This document shows positions 21,984 to 32,749 of a DNA stretch of 64,000 nt, piece by piece. The notes under the pieces were generated by a model. That model saw only the letters and a program-made list of their open reading frames with translations, searched no databases and was not told the DNA's origin. Numbering within the stretch: position 1 is the first letter of the stretch; each line of letters opens with the position of its first letter. The translations under genes were made by a program, and so were the position numbers. This DNA comes from Planctomycetota bacterium. GTDB lineage: Bacteria > Planctomycetota > GCA-2746535. The stretch spans positions 77,029-141,028 of the forward strand of contig NVWA01000002.1 in the NCBI GenBank assembly GCA_002746535.1. Reading direction: 5' to 3'.

Positions 21984-22142
21984 AACGAACCTTTCTTAAA
22001 ATCAAACTTTGGCATTCTAGTCAGAATTAAAACAATTTCTAGACATCTAATAGATATTAAAATATTTAGAGTAATTGAACTATCAAATATTATATTTTTT
22101 AGATATAATTTCGCTGTAAAAAGAAATGTCTACTTAATAATT

Positions 22143-23225
22143 ATGATTTACCCTTTACTTAAAAAATTATTATTTCAACTAAATCCTGAGAATGCTCACC
22201 ACCTAGGCATCTTTGGCATACGTACGATTTTCAACACACCTATAGCAAGTTCAATCTTGTCCTCAAAATTAAGATATGAATCCCCCAGTTTAAAACAAAC
22301 TATAATGGGGATAGAATTCGAGAACCCCGTAGGTCTAGCGGCTGGTTTTGATAAACACTGCGATTTCTTTCAACATTTTCATTCTCTAGGATTTGGTTTT
22401 GGTGAAGTAGGAACCATCACACCTATCGCCCAAAAAGGAAATGATAAACCAAGATTATTTCGCGACAAAAGAAATCATGCCATTTTAAATAGAATGGGAT
22501 TTAATAATGGCGGCTTGGATCACTGTAAAAAGATCCTCTCTAAAATGCAAAACTTTAAAACGCCCATTGCCATCAATATTGGTAAAAACAAAATAACTCC
22601 AAACGAACAAGCCAATCAAGATTATCAAAAACTAATAGAAGGCCTCTCAGACTACGCCTCCTTCTTTGTCGTAAATATTTCATCTCCAAACACACCCGGC
22701 TTGAGAAATCTGCAAGCTAAAGGTGAATTAAAAAAACTTTTAGAACCTATTATGGAAACAAATTCAAAACTTCAAAACAAACCAATTGCTTTAAAAATTG
22801 CTCCTGATATTACCGAATCAGAAGCCCAAGACATTGTGGATGTTGTTTTTGAAGTCGGCATTTCATGTATCGTTGCGACCAATACCACAATCGACAAATC
22901 AAATATTTCAAGTCATCTAAAAGATGAGGCCGGCGGAGTCAGTGGAAAACCAGTACAATCTAAAAGTGATCAAGTCTTAAAGTGGATTGCCCAAAAAGTT
23001 GAAAAAAGAATCCCTATAATTGGCGTCGGGGGAATTTTCAATGCCGATGATGCCTATCGTAAAATTAAATTAGGGGCAAATCTAGTTGAGGTTTATACTG
23101 GCTGGATATATGAAGGGCCATACTTGATTAAAAAAATAAATATTGGTTTAGAACAAGCATTAAAAAGAGATGGATTTAAAAATATATCTGAAGCAGTAGG
23201 TTTGCAATTGAAGGAAGACGAATGA
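22143..23225 (+). CDS. pyrD: Dihydroorotate dehydrogenase (quinone type)
   Basis: MIYPLLKKLLFQLNPENAHHLGI...NPVGLAAGFDK...VNISSPNTPGLRNLQ...GVGGI; ORF track start 21969 is probably too early. Confidence 0.92.
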   Translation: MIYPLLKKLLFQLNPENAHHLGIFGIRTIFNTPIASSILSSKLRYESPSLKQTIMGIEFENPVGLAAGFDKHCDFFQHFHSLGFGFGEVGTITPIAQKGNDKPRLFRDKRNHAILNRMGFNNGGLDHCKKILSKMQNFKTPIAINIGKNKITPNEQANQDYQKLIEGLSDYASFFVVNISSPNTPGLRNLQAKGELKKLLEPIMETNSKLQNKPIALKIAPDITESEAQDIVDVVFEVGISCIVATNTTIDKSNISSHLKDEAGGVSGKPVQSKSDQVLKWIAQKVEKRIPIIGVGGIFNADDAYRKIKLGANLVEVYTGWIYEGPYLIKKINIGLEQALKRDGFKNISEAVGLQLKEDE

Positions 23226-24397
23226 AAGAGTTTTCATTTATTATTTTAGGTGATCTGCACTATGAAGAAGATCAACAACGAGAAATGGTTAAAGCCTTTG
23301 TCTCCTTCAATGAAATTAAACCTGAATTTTTGGTATGCTTGGGTGATGTTGGAGGCTACACACATCCAGGTAGTCAGCAATCCTTTGATGAAGCCAAAAT
23401 ATTATTCGAAACATTGTGCTTCCCAACATATCCTATCATTGGAAATCATGATTTAGAAGGCCTTGAATTTAATACTGATGAAGAAAACGTAAATGCATGG
23501 CTAAAAACATTTGATAAAGAATTACCCTACTATAGTATCGAACATGAAAATTGCATCATGGCCTTTTTATCTACGACTCAATTTAGAACAAATGAATTTT
23601 GCATTCATGAAGTTTTTATAAATCAAAACCAAAAAGATTGGTTTGAAACTTTAGTACAAAACAATCAAGATAAAGAAATTTTTGTTTTCAGTCATGCGCC
23701 CATATTAGGCAGTGGCATTAGAGTTATACAAAATATCCATTTAATGGCCGGCAATGCTTATTTAAATCATGCCCACAACCCAGAAACATTTATTAAAATT
23801 GTCAGAGAAAATGCCAACATAAAATTTTGGGCCTCAGGTCATAATCATCTTTCTCAAACCTATCACAACACCATATCCAAAATTAATCAATGTCTATTTT
23901 GTCATACTGGTGTTATCGGAAAAACTACTCGAGATGGCTTACATCATAGTCGATTAGTAACTATTACCAAAGAAGATATTAAAGTTGATACCATTGACCA
24001 TGATCATAAAAAAATTATTCCTGGTGCAATCTCTCAACAAAACCAAAAATCGCTTCAAAATTTAAAATCAAATCTAAGCCCAAAAGTTCGTAAAAAAGAC
24101 CCCATTATTGGTGCACTCCCTTACGATGAAATTAAAAATTATTTAATCATCAATGGGAGTAAAATTGTTATTCACCAAAACACTTTAGTCGAATATAACC
24201 TCGAAGCAGAAGGTCCACTAGGCATTATAAGCACAGACATCCCAGATGATGCCTATCTAAGAGCCGTCAAGGATGAGCTCCAAGTTTGGGTAAAAGATAT
24301 TTTAATTCATAAATTCAAACCTAAAAAATTAAACTGTTACTCCTATCCTGGAGGCATGCGAATTCATGAACACCCCTTAGGGAGAAAACATGATTGA
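23222..24397 (+). CDS. Calcineurin-like metallophosphoesterase
   Basis: GDLHY, GDVGG, GNHD, SHAP, GHNH motifs; 4-nt overlap with pyrD. Confidence 0.85.
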   Translation: MKEFSFIILGDLHYEEDQQREMVKAFVSFNEIKPEFLVCLGDVGGYTHPGSQQSFDEAKILFETLCFPTYPIIGNHDLEGLEFNTDEENVNAWLKTFDKELPYYSIEHENCIMAFLSTTQFRTNEFCIHEVFINQNQKDWFETLVQNNQDKEIFVFSHAPILGSGIRVIQNIHLMAGNAYLNHAHNPETFIKIVRENANIKFWASGHNHLSQTYHNTISKINQCLFCHTGVIGKTTRDGLHHSRLVTITKEDIKVDTIDHDHKKIIPGAISQQNQKSLQNLKSNLSPKVRKKDPIIGALPYDEIKNYLIINGSKIVIHQNTLVEYNLEAEGPLGIISTDIPDDAYLRAVKDELQVWVKDILIHKFKPKKLNCYSYPGGMRIHEHPLGRKHD

Positions 24398-25178
24398 AGG
24401 TAATATATTAAAAATGCTCACAACTCATGAAGCACCTGTTGAGTATCAACTTCCCATTGGCGATCAAAAAATAAATATCAATGATCTTCTTGGCGAAAAA
24501 ATTTCATTTACGTTTAATGGAGAAATCAACTGTATTAATTGTGGCCGAAAAACTAAAAAATCTTTTAGTCAAGGTCATTGCTTTCCATGTATGCGAGATC
24601 TAGCTTCTTGCGATATGTGTATCGTCAAACCAGAATTATGCCATTATGATCAAGGAACATGCCGTGAACCTGAATGGGGCGAACAACATTGTCTACAAGA
24701 TCACTATGTATATTTGGCAAACTCTTCTGGAGCAAAGGTTGGTATCACAAGAGCAACACAAATACCTACCAGATGGATGGATCAAGGAGCTATTCAAGCA
24801 TTAAAAATTGGCCTTGTAAAAAATAGATTGCAATCAGGTATTGCTGAAGTTGCTTTAAAAGAATTTGTTGCCGACAAAACAAATTGGCGCACAATGCTAA
24901 AAGGTGATATAGATCTTATTGATCTTGAAGAAAGAAGAGATGAACTTTTAGATTATTGGCCTGATGAAGTATTGGGCGAACCTCTCTATGAAGAAGAAGT
25001 AGTGGTCTTTGAATACCCTGTCTTAGAGTTTCCAAAAAAAATCACATCTTTAAATCTAGACAAAGTTCCTACTGTAGAAGGCACACTAACCGGTATTAAA
25101 GGACAATATTTAATTTTAGATATTGGCGTCATCAACATGAGAAAGTACCAGGGCTATTTTTTATCTTGGGATCTTTAA
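24390..25178 (+). CDS. DUF2797 family protein
   Basis: NCxxCGRKTKKSFSQGHCFPCMRDLASCDMCIVKPELCHY...HCLQDHYVYLANSSGAKVGITR. Confidence 0.75.
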   Translation: MIEGNILKMLTTHEAPVEYQLPIGDQKININDLLGEKISFTFNGEINCINCGRKTKKSFSQGHCFPCMRDLASCDMCIVKPELCHYDQGTCREPEWGEQHCLQDHYVYLANSSGAKVGITRATQIPTRWMDQGAIQALKIGLVKNRLQSGIAEVALKEFVADKTNWRTMLKGDIDLIDLEERRDELLDYWPDEVLGEPLYEEEVVVFEYPVLEFPKKITSLNLDKVPTVEGTLTGIKGQYLILDIGVINMRKYQGYFLSWDL

Positions 25179-25202
25179 TCAAGTAAATTCGGAGAATCAA
25201 AA

Positions 25203-25517
25203 ATGGAAGTATTTGTAAAGGTCGCTAAAACAAGTGAAATCAAATTAAATGGATCTGTTTCTATCAGAACAGATAATCAATTTATAGCCGTGGGAAACAA
25301 CAATGGTAAATATTTTGCTGTCTCTGATATTTGTCCTCATGCAGGTGCCCCTCTAGGTGGTGGATGGATAGAAGACGATTGTATTGTTTGCCCATTTCAT
25401 TGTTGGAAATTTAATGTAAACACGGGCGAATGCCCACACATTGAAGGTGAATTCTTAAAGGTTTTTGAAATTAAAATTGAAGATGAAGACATCTACGTAA
25501 AAATACCCAAATCTTGA
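25203..25517 (+). CDS. Rieske [2Fe-2S] domain protein
   Basis: CPHAGAPLGGG...CPFHCWKFN. Confidence 0.9.
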   Translation: MEVFVKVAKTSEIKLNGSVSIRTDNQFIAVGNNNGKYFAVSDICPHAGAPLGGGWIEDDCIVCPFHCWKFNVNTGECPHIEGEFLKVFEIKIEDEDIYVKIPKS

Positions 25518-25602
25518 GTACTCAAACTTCACTAGGGACATCTTTTAATTTAATCTTTTATCCTTATAATCTCAATTTTTAATCATTAATAAAGAGCTCT
25601 AA

Positions 25603-26232
25603 ATGGAACCATTAATTGAAGTTGAAAATTTTGTATACGCTGTCGCCTCTGACAGTCCTACCCCAGGAGGCGGATCAGTCGCTGGAATCATAGGAAGTTT
25701 GGGAGCAGCTTTAGGATCTATGGTTTGTAATTTTACGGCGGGCAAAAAAAAGTTTGCTGAATACGACAAAGAAGCTTCTGAAGCAATACATTCTTTAAAT
25801 AATGATATTCAAAATCTACTAGAACTTGCAGAAAAAGATATGCGTTCCTATAATTTAGTAGGCAAAGCTTTTCAACTTCCTAAATCAAACGATCAAGAAA
25901 AAAAGGCAAGATCTGATGCTATTGAGCATGCTTGCGAAATGGCGCTAAAAGCCCCTTTTGAAGTAATGAAAATTTGTAAGCGTTTAATTATTCAAACAAG
26001 CAGGATTTCTGAATATGGCAATCCCATGCTAGACAGTGATACCGCTGGTGCTGGTATTTTACTCCATGCAGCGGCTGAAACAGCTTTTTATTGTGTACAT
26101 GCCAATTTACCTTTTATTAAAAATGAAGAAAAAAATCAAAATATAAGTAAGTCAATTAACGAAATTATTCAAGAAACAAAGAAAGAAAAAGATATAATTC
26201 TAGCACGAGTCACATTTAGAATGAACTTATAA
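25603..26232 (+). CDS. Cyclodeaminase/cyclohydrolase (FtcD C-terminal-like) family protein
   Basis: SDSPTPGGGSVAGIIGSLGAALGSMVCNFT signature. Confidence 0.85.
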   Translation: MEPLIEVENFVYAVASDSPTPGGGSVAGIIGSLGAALGSMVCNFTAGKKKFAEYDKEASEAIHSLNNDIQNLLELAEKDMRSYNLVGKAFQLPKSNDQEKKARSDAIEHACEMALKAPFEVMKICKRLIIQTSRISEYGNPMLDSDTAGAGILLHAAAETAFYCVHANLPFIKNEEKNQNISKSINEIIQETKKEKDIILARVTFRMNL

Positions 26233-26245
26233 ATAGAAAGAATTC

Positions 26246-27163
26246 ATGACAGCTGATGTTATAGATGGCGTAAAGCTAGCCAACAATTATAGAGATGACA
26301 TTAAACAAGAAGTCGCCCGTCTTAATAATGATGGGATATTTCCTGCTCTAGTAGCACTGCAAATTGGTGATGACCCTTCATCAAAAATATATCTTGAAAA
26401 TCAAAGAAAAAAATGTGAAGAGCTTGGTATCAATTATACTGTTTGGAGTTTATCCGAGTCTACTACTCAAAAAGCGCTCGAAGACCATATCAAAAGTTTA
26501 AACACAAACCCCTCAATTCATGGTATTATTTTACAACAACCACTACCTGCACACATTGATGGCATACAAACTATTCAAGTAATGGCTCCTAATAAAGATG
26601 TTGAAGGTTTGCACCCACAAAATTATGGAAAGCTTTTTTACGAAGATCATAACTTAGCCCCATGTACAGCTCTTGCCTCTGAAAAACTACTAAGATCTTA
26701 CGAACCAAACTTAAAAGGAAAAGAAATTGTCATCATAGGCCATTCCTCAATTGTCGGCAAACCACTGTCCATGCTTTTATTACATTCCAAGAAAGAAGCC
26801 CCAACCGTTCGTATTTGCCATATCTCAACTAAAGATTTAAAAGCTCATACATTAGCAGCTGACGTTATCTTTGTAGGATGTGGTGTCCCAAATTTAATTA
26901 AAGCAGACATGGTTCATAAAGGTTCTATCATTATTGACATCGGCATCAACCGAGTTGATAAAACTGATGAACAAGGTCAAGTACTATTAAAACCTAACGG
27001 CAAACCTTATAAAAAAACAGTTGGTGATGTTGATTATGAAGAAGTTTCAAAAATATGTAAAGCGATCACTCCTGTTCCAGGTGGCGTTGGACCGATGACA
27101 GTTGCTATGCTTTTGAACAACACAATTAAATGTGCCTGCTTAACGAATAATTCTATTAAATAA
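26246..27163 (+). CDS. folD: Methylenetetrahydrofolate dehydrogenase/methenyl-THF cyclohydrolase
   Basis: GDDPSSKIYLENQRKKCEELGI, GIILQQPLP, GHSSIVGKPLSMLLL, TPVPGGVGPMTVAMLL. Confidence 0.95.
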   Translation: MTADVIDGVKLANNYRDDIKQEVARLNNDGIFPALVALQIGDDPSSKIYLENQRKKCEELGINYTVWSLSESTTQKALEDHIKSLNTNPSIHGIILQQPLPAHIDGIQTIQVMAPNKDVEGLHPQNYGKLFYEDHNLAPCTALASEKLLRSYEPNLKGKEIVIIGHSSIVGKPLSMLLLHSKKEAPTVRICHISTKDLKAHTLAADVIFVGCGVPNLIKADMVHKGSIIIDIGINRVDKTDEQGQVLLKPNGKPYKKTVGDVDYEEVSKICKAITPVPGGVGPMTVAMLLNNTIKCACLTNNSIK

Positions 27164-28150
27164 ATGACAGAGTGGTTAATTGCCCAACTACCCATTCTAG
27201 GCTCACACGGACTACTTTCAGGAACAGCTTTAATACTTTTCACTTCGGTCCTTTTTCTTTTAAAAATTGAATCTGTTTCCAAAAGGCTAGAAAAAAGTAG
27301 CGATAAAATTCCAGGTGATTCCGACCAAATATTATCTAGATTATTATTTCCACTTTGCACGGCATTGCCCAATTTTATTTTTGCCATTTCAGCAGTAATG
27401 AGTTCCAATAAAAATTACCTCGTCATTACCTCCAATGTTGGAAATAATGTTACCAATGTAACTATTTTTGTAGGATTTATTCTAGCGATTGGTTATTTAA
27501 AAAAGGAAAACTTCAAAGACGAACAATCAGATGAACTTAGAAAAGACTATAATTTCCTTTTAATATCTACAATTATCTTTTTTGCTTGCATCTGGGATGG
27601 CACACTTACGAGGCAAGAAGGAATCGTTCTAACTGCTTGTTTTTTTTATAGCCTGACGGATGTCTTTAGATTTCAATTTAAAGATTTAATTCTAATCATC
27701 TCAATACTTTTTAAATTGGTACCTTTCTTTCTAGTCTCTGGTTTTTTTATGTTTGTTGGTTCTGAGCTTATCATCGGGGAATTAGATGACATGAAACAAT
27801 CTTCAAATTTATATGATGTTCTACTGCCCGGATTAATATTAGTACTACCTTCGATCTTACCTCTAATGTTAACAATTCTTAAAAAAGACATGCAAAAATT
27901 AGCACTTAGTGGAATCATAGGAGACTGCGCCTTTTCAGTACCATTAATCATTGGTATTGTCAGCTGTTTTCATGAAAAAATAACATTGCCAAATCCCACA
28001 ATTGTTATTTATATGTTAATCACTTCTGCCATTGCCTTTTTCTGTTTTAATATGGTAACGAATATAAAAGGAAAAGTTCCTTTATGGAAAGTTTTAATTC
28101 CGTTCTTAGGCTATGGATTAATTGTCCTATTTTCATTAAAAGATAATTAA
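27164..28150 (+). CDS. Na+/Ca2+ exchanger-like multi-TM membrane protein
   Basis: Polytopic; TALPNFIFAISAV and TSNVGNNVTNVTIFVG resemble CaCA alpha repeats. Confidence 0.5.
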   Translation: MTEWLIAQLPILGSHGLLSGTALILFTSVLFLLKIESVSKRLEKSSDKIPGDSDQILSRLLFPLCTALPNFIFAISAVMSSNKNYLVITSNVGNNVTNVTIFVGFILAIGYLKKENFKDEQSDELRKDYNFLLISTIIFFACIWDGTLTRQEGIVLTACFFYSLTDVFRFQFKDLILIISILFKLVPFFLVSGFFMFVGSELIIGELDDMKQSSNLYDVLLPGLILVLPSILPLMLTILKKDMQKLALSGIIGDCAFSVPLIIGIVSCFHEKITLPNPTIVIYMLITSAIAFFCFNMVTNIKGKVPLWKVLIPFLGYGLIVLFSLKDN

Positions 28151-28228
28151 AATAATATTCCATTCCATTTTAAAATTTAGAACTTATCATATTGATCCAT
28201 CAAACGCAATATGCTGAGGCTATCGAAA

Positions 28229-28627
28229 ATGCTTGATCAAGAACAATTAGAAATAATTAAAAAAAACATTACTGATTTTATTGAGAAAAAAAATCTCGAT
28301 GTTGGCATTTTAATGGAAATTAATGCTGAGGGTATAAAAGTTATTGAAATATTTGGGGATCCATTCGCCAGACCTGATTTGAAAATAGGAACACTATTAA
28401 ATGACCCTGGCCACCTTTATCAAAATGAATTCCAGCTTAGCAAAGAAGCCGGGAACCTCTCTAATATCCCTACCATGGGAATGGGTGCAGATTGTGGTAT
28501 TAGAATAAAATCAACAAAGTATCTCATAACTTTTGATGACGTACTCGGCGATATGGACATGGATGAAGAATCAATAGAAGAGCTAACCTCTTTACAAAAG
28601 AAGTTGGAAGACTCTATCCATGAGTAA
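28229..28627 (+). CDS. Hypothetical protein
   Basis: ORF 28211-28627 co-oriented and overlapping the kinase gene by 8 nt; ATG 28229 is an alternative start. Confidence 0.65.
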   Translation: MLDQEQLEIIKKNITDFIEKKNLDVGILMEINAEGIKVIEIFGDPFARPDLKIGTLLNDPGHLYQNEFQLSKEAGNLSNIPTMGMGADCGIRIKSTKYLITFDDVLGDMDMDEESIEELTSLQKKLEDSIHE

Positions 28628-29846
28628 TCAAGATGATGTAACCCAATTGAGAGCACGTAAGCTCGGTAAAAAAATAAAAAAGCTCAATAGACAACTCGAT
28701 CAACAAGACACTTATCCAGATCTTTGGCTAGAATTTTTAGAAAAGCTGGATGATTTAAATGCTGATATATATGCCGATATTCCAACATATGTCTTTCGTT
28801 TATATAGGTTACATAAATTCATTGCTAAAGGAGGCCAAGGGGTCACATTTTTAGTCAAAGATGGTATGGGTCGCAACGCATTAATGAAAATCGGACGATA
28901 TAGCGAACTTAAAGATGAGTATGTAGCACTCACTTCAATTGTATCCCCAAATATTATTAGTTTATATTTAGGTGAAAGGTTTGGTGATGCGATGGTCCTA
29001 ATCGAAGAATATGTTAACGGTGTAAATTTAGGTCAAGTATTAAAACAAGCTAAAAAGAACAACTGGGTAGGTAGCCGATCATATCAAACTTTTATCACAA
29101 TGATTATCATGCAAATTCTGACGGCTTTAGACTCAATCCATCAATCTAAAGGCCAATGTGATACCGTCGGCTTATTAGAAGATAGAAGTTTTGTACACCG
29201 AGATATCAAACCTGATAATATTATGCTAGGTTATGATGGCACCACAAAATTAATTGATTTTGGCTTGGCAAAAAAAGTTGGTCATACTCCACAAATAATC
29301 CGTACAGGTTTTAGCCTCCCATATGCAAGTCCAAATCAAATTAAAAGTAAACCTCACAAAACCTTAGATGATTACTTTAGCCTGACATGTCTTAGTATTG
29401 TTTTATTTGATGGAGGCCTTAATTCATTTTTCAACAAATCAGACATAACAAAAATAATGAATGGTGATACACAAGAATACCTTTCAAAACATAAAGATTA
29501 TTTTCTTCCTAAGTTAGATCAACTTTATAATATCTTTGTCAATGTTGAAAAAATATTAAAGAAAAAGTTTGTTCCAAAAAATTTCAATAATAGTTTAAAT
29601 TCCATAAAAGAAAATCCACTAGAATATGGCGGGTCATCTAATCTAAAAGTTAGAATTGAAGAAATGGAAAAACATCTCGCACAAGCGAATGAATTCCCAC
29701 TAGCCGAAGAGCTCTATAATGCTTTATCAGCACCTTTTAGCAACATTCAAACTGACATATCACACCTTGTAAAAGGAATTCATATGCATCGATTTATTCA
29801 TCATGAGTTTCTTGGTCGTCAATCACTACTTATCAAACCTCGTTAA
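28620..29846 (+). CDS. Cytoplasmic serine/threonine protein kinase
   Basis: GxGxxG-like AKGGQGVTFLV, FVHRDIKPDNIMLGYDGTTKLIDFGLAKK. Confidence 0.88.
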   Translation: MSNQDDVTQLRARKLGKKIKKLNRQLDQQDTYPDLWLEFLEKLDDLNADIYADIPTYVFRLYRLHKFIAKGGQGVTFLVKDGMGRNALMKIGRYSELKDEYVALTSIVSPNIISLYLGERFGDAMVLIEEYVNGVNLGQVLKQAKKNNWVGSRSYQTFITMIIMQILTALDSIHQSKGQCDTVGLLEDRSFVHRDIKPDNIMLGYDGTTKLIDFGLAKKVGHTPQIIRTGFSLPYASPNQIKSKPHKTLDDYFSLTCLSIVLFDGGLNSFFNKSDITKIMNGDTQEYLSKHKDYFLPKLDQLYNIFVNVEKILKKKFVPKNFNNSLNSIKENPLEYGGSSNLKVRIEEMEKHLAQANEFPLAEELYNALSAPFSNIQTDISHLVKGIHMHRFIHHEFLGRQSLLIKPR

Positions 29847-29876
29847 TCTTCTCTTAAACAGAGTGAATAAGGGTAA

Positions 29877-30500
29877 ATGAATTTAGATAATAATGAAATC
29901 ACATCTCCATCAAATGAAATCAAAGAGTTTTTAAAAAAACATTTAACGCATCTCATCCTTCTTCCATTATTAGGGTTGACAGTGTTTATAGCAATGCACG
30001 AAGGTGCCCACGGGGTCGCCGTTATAGCTCAAGGTGGCACCATAGATTCTTTTAGATGGTGGCCAAACAATGAAAGCCTTGGCATGATACATTATTCATT
30101 TCAAGATGGTGTCACCTATTCTAAATTTGTAATCTCACTGGCACCCTATTTTCTTTGGATATCCATCGTAATAATCACAGGTATAGGTTCTTATTATTTC
30201 AAAACAAATAATTTTAAATTATATTCAACAATATTTATTTGGTTCTATTTACTGCCTCTAGTCGATATTGGCCATCATGCACTACAATACGCCTCTGGCT
30301 CAAGTAAAATCAATGATTTCAAAAGCGCCTTGGGCGATCCATCTTTAACTGGTAAGCTGATAATTATTCTGACTACAATTTCCGTAATCGTAGTTAGCTA
30401 TAGAGTACATAAAAATTTATACCAAAACAATAAACTTTCAATAAAGCCCTTTACCATTATGGCCTTAATCACAATTTTAATACTTTCGATAAAATTATAG
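29877..30500 (+). CDS. Multi-TM protein with HExxH motif (M50-like)
   Basis: IAMHEGAHGVAVIAQGG (HEGAH) within predicted TM segment. Confidence 0.5.
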   Translation: MNLDNNEITSPSNEIKEFLKKHLTHLILLPLLGLTVFIAMHEGAHGVAVIAQGGTIDSFRWWPNNESLGMIHYSFQDGVTYSKFVISLAPYFLWISIVIITGIGSYYFKTNNFKLYSTIFIWFYLLPLVDIGHHALQYASGSSKINDFKSALGDPSLTGKLIIILTTISVIVVSYRVHKNLYQNNKLSIKPFTIMALITILILSIKL

Positions 30501-30552
30501 TATAAGTCGGATTACATTTATTGAATCAAGCTTAGTGATATTATAATTTTGA

Positions 30553-32025
30553 TTAAATAGGCAATCTAACGACAACCTCAACACCACCTTCAACTTGGTT
30601 TTTAATAGTGATCTCGCCATTGTGCAGACGCATTACTTCTTGTACAAAACTCAATCCTAATCCAGTTCCTTTTTTTAAAGAACTTTTTTCACCACTAGGA
30701 CGACTTAAAGAATAGAATTTTTCAAAGACACGGTTAATGCCAAATGTTGGAATTCCAACGCCCCTATCGCTAAAAGTTAAATTCAATTGCATATTTAAAA
30801 TTTTTGAGGAAATAGAAATTTCATTTTCCCCTTCTGAAAAATTGATGGCATTCTGTACTATATTACGAATACTTTGCTCCAGTAAAAAAGTATCGCCACT
30901 CACTATCGAATCCGCTTTAACGCTATTAATAAACGTTATCTCTCCCCCAGCCACCTGTTGTTCAAATTCAATTAATAATTTATTTACCAATCTTGCTATA
31001 TTAACTTTTTCAAAATTATCCGTATTACCCTTTAATTCTAACGAAGACAGTGCTAGGAAGTTATCAATAATTTTGGCTATTCTTTTCGTTTCTAGTTTTA
31101 TATTGATGACAAATTTTTTCTTCTTTTCATTTTCGAGTGGGTCTTCTAAAATTTCAGCAGCACCCTGAATTGCAGCAACGGGGCTTTTGAGTTCATGCAC
31201 CAATGACTGTAAACAACTCTCTACATATAGCTTTGAATCCAACTCATCCACAATAACCGTCATTTGTTTTGTAATTTTTGAAACTTCATCAGAAGAAATA
31301 TTGTCTACTACCGAGCTACCAAATTTACTTTCAAGAGATTTACTATAATCAATTAACTTTTTCATTGGCATCAAAATCCAAATTAAAAATAAAATTGTAA
31401 AAACCATTGCCATAGAAAAAGCAATCAAACCTACAATAATAATTCTATTTTGTGCCATGGCAACATAAGGCCATATAACAGAGATTCGTTTCGCAAAACT
31501 TACGCAACCAATAATTTTACCATTCTTTTTAATTGGGAATCCCACAAACATGATCGCTGAAGTATTTTCAAATCGTTCGTATCCGCGGGGTTCTTCCCAA
31601 TCAACTTCTTTTAATGTTGTCCTAGCACCATACTGACCTTTTAAGGTTAAAAACACATCGTTCCATTTAGAATAATTTTGTCCGGCAATAGTAGAATCTT
31701 TAGAATGATACAAAATAATTCCATTGGCATCGGTCACGTAAGCGAATAATCCGGCTTTTTTTTTCATAACACCAGAAATTTTTATATTTAGAGGCTTTTT
31801 ATGGAGACCATCAAAAGCAATTTTTAAAGACTCATAATTAATTTTATTTTCTGAAGAATCATTACTAATAATATTTGCATAACTTAATCCAAAATCATTT
31901 AAGTCATCTTCAATAACGTCTAGATAATGAGGCTGTAATTCCCCAACAACCCAAACTGAATAATAGGCAATATAACTTCCTAAACCTATAATGAATATTA
32001 AAAGAATTCTAAGTCTAAATTTCAT
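30553..32025 (-). CDS. creC: Sensor histidine kinase, CreC-like
   Basis: LVHELKSPVAAIQGAAEIL H-box, GVGIPTFGINRVFEKFYSLSRP, GTGLGLSFVQEV; coupled to CreB-like regulator. Confidence 0.8.
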   Translation of the reverse strand: MKFRLRILLIFIIGLGSYIAYYSVWVVGELQPHYLDVIEDDLNDFGLSYANIISNDSSENKINYESLKIAFDGLHKKPLNIKISGVMKKKAGLFAYVTDANGIILYHSKDSTIAGQNYSKWNDVFLTLKGQYGARTTLKEVDWEEPRGYERFENTSAIMFVGFPIKKNGKIIGCVSFAKRISVIWPYVAMAQNRIIIVGLIAFSMAMVFTILFLIWILMPMKKLIDYSKSLESKFGSSVVDNISSDEVSKITKQMTVIVDELDSKLYVESCLQSLVHELKSPVAAIQGAAEILEDPLENEKKKKFVINIKLETKRIAKIIDNFLALSSLELKGNTDNFEKVNIARLVNKLLIEFEQQVAGGEITFINSVKADSIVSGDTFLLEQSIRNIVQNAINFSEGENEISISSKILNMQLNLTFSDRGVGIPTFGINRVFEKFYSLSRPSGEKSSLKKGTGLGLSFVQEVMRLHNGEITIKNQVEGGVEVVVRLPI

Positions 32026-32039
32026 AAAGCCACAATCTC

Positions 32040-32726
32040 TTAAAGAGAGTACTTTTCTAAGATGGAGTAACCAATACCCCTGTGTGTTTTAATCACTTCA
32101 AGATCACCGGCAATATCACGTATTTTTGATCTAATCGTTTTAATATGCGTATCAATAGTTCTATCAAATGAAGCTAATGGTTCTGCCCATATGGCATCCA
32201 TGATTTCACTACGAGTATAAACTCTACCCGCTTTAGTCAAAAGCATTTTTAAAATCATATACTCATACCTAGCTAGACCAAGGTCAACACCTTGAAAACT
32301 AATCTGATATCGATGAATGTCTAAGGTGAATTCATTTGGTTTTTCATTGGTAGATTCAGGATTACTTCTTCTTAAGATTACTTTTATGCGAGCTACCAAT
32401 TCTCTAGGGCTAAAAGGTTTGGTCATGTAATCGTCACCACCAATTTCTAAACCTAGGATTTTATCAATTTCATCATTACGAGCGGTTAAAAATATGATTG
32501 GGATATTTGATTTCTGTCGAATTTCTTTACATATTTCAAAGCCATTCATATCAGGTAAACCAACATCCAAGACAACCAGAGATATTGTTTGAGTCTTTAG
32601 AATTTCTAGAGCTTCTTGACCTGTTGAGACACAGCTTATTTGAAAGCCTTCACGCTCAACAGCATAAATAATATTATCACAAATAGAAGGTTCATCTTCC
32701 ACAGCAAGTATTGATATTGTTTGCAA
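32040..32726 (-). CDS. creB: OmpR-family response regulator, CreB-like
   Basis: LAVEDEPSICDNIIYAV, LVVLDVGLPDMNGFEICK, C-terminal winged helix (IDTHIKTIRSKIR). Confidence 0.82.
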   Translation of the reverse strand: MQTISILAVEDEPSICDNIIYAVEREGFQISCVSTGQEALEILKTQTISLVVLDVGLPDMNGFEICKEIRQKSNIPIIFLTARNDEIDKILGLEIGGDDYMTKPFSPRELVARIKVILRRSNPESTNEKPNEFTLDIHRYQISFQGVDLGLARYEYMILKMLLTKAGRVYTRSEIMDAIWAEPLASFDRTIDTHIKTIRSKIRDIAGDLEVIKTHRGIGYSILEKYSL

Positions 32727-32749
32727 TTAATTCATCCTAAGGAAGTTAA

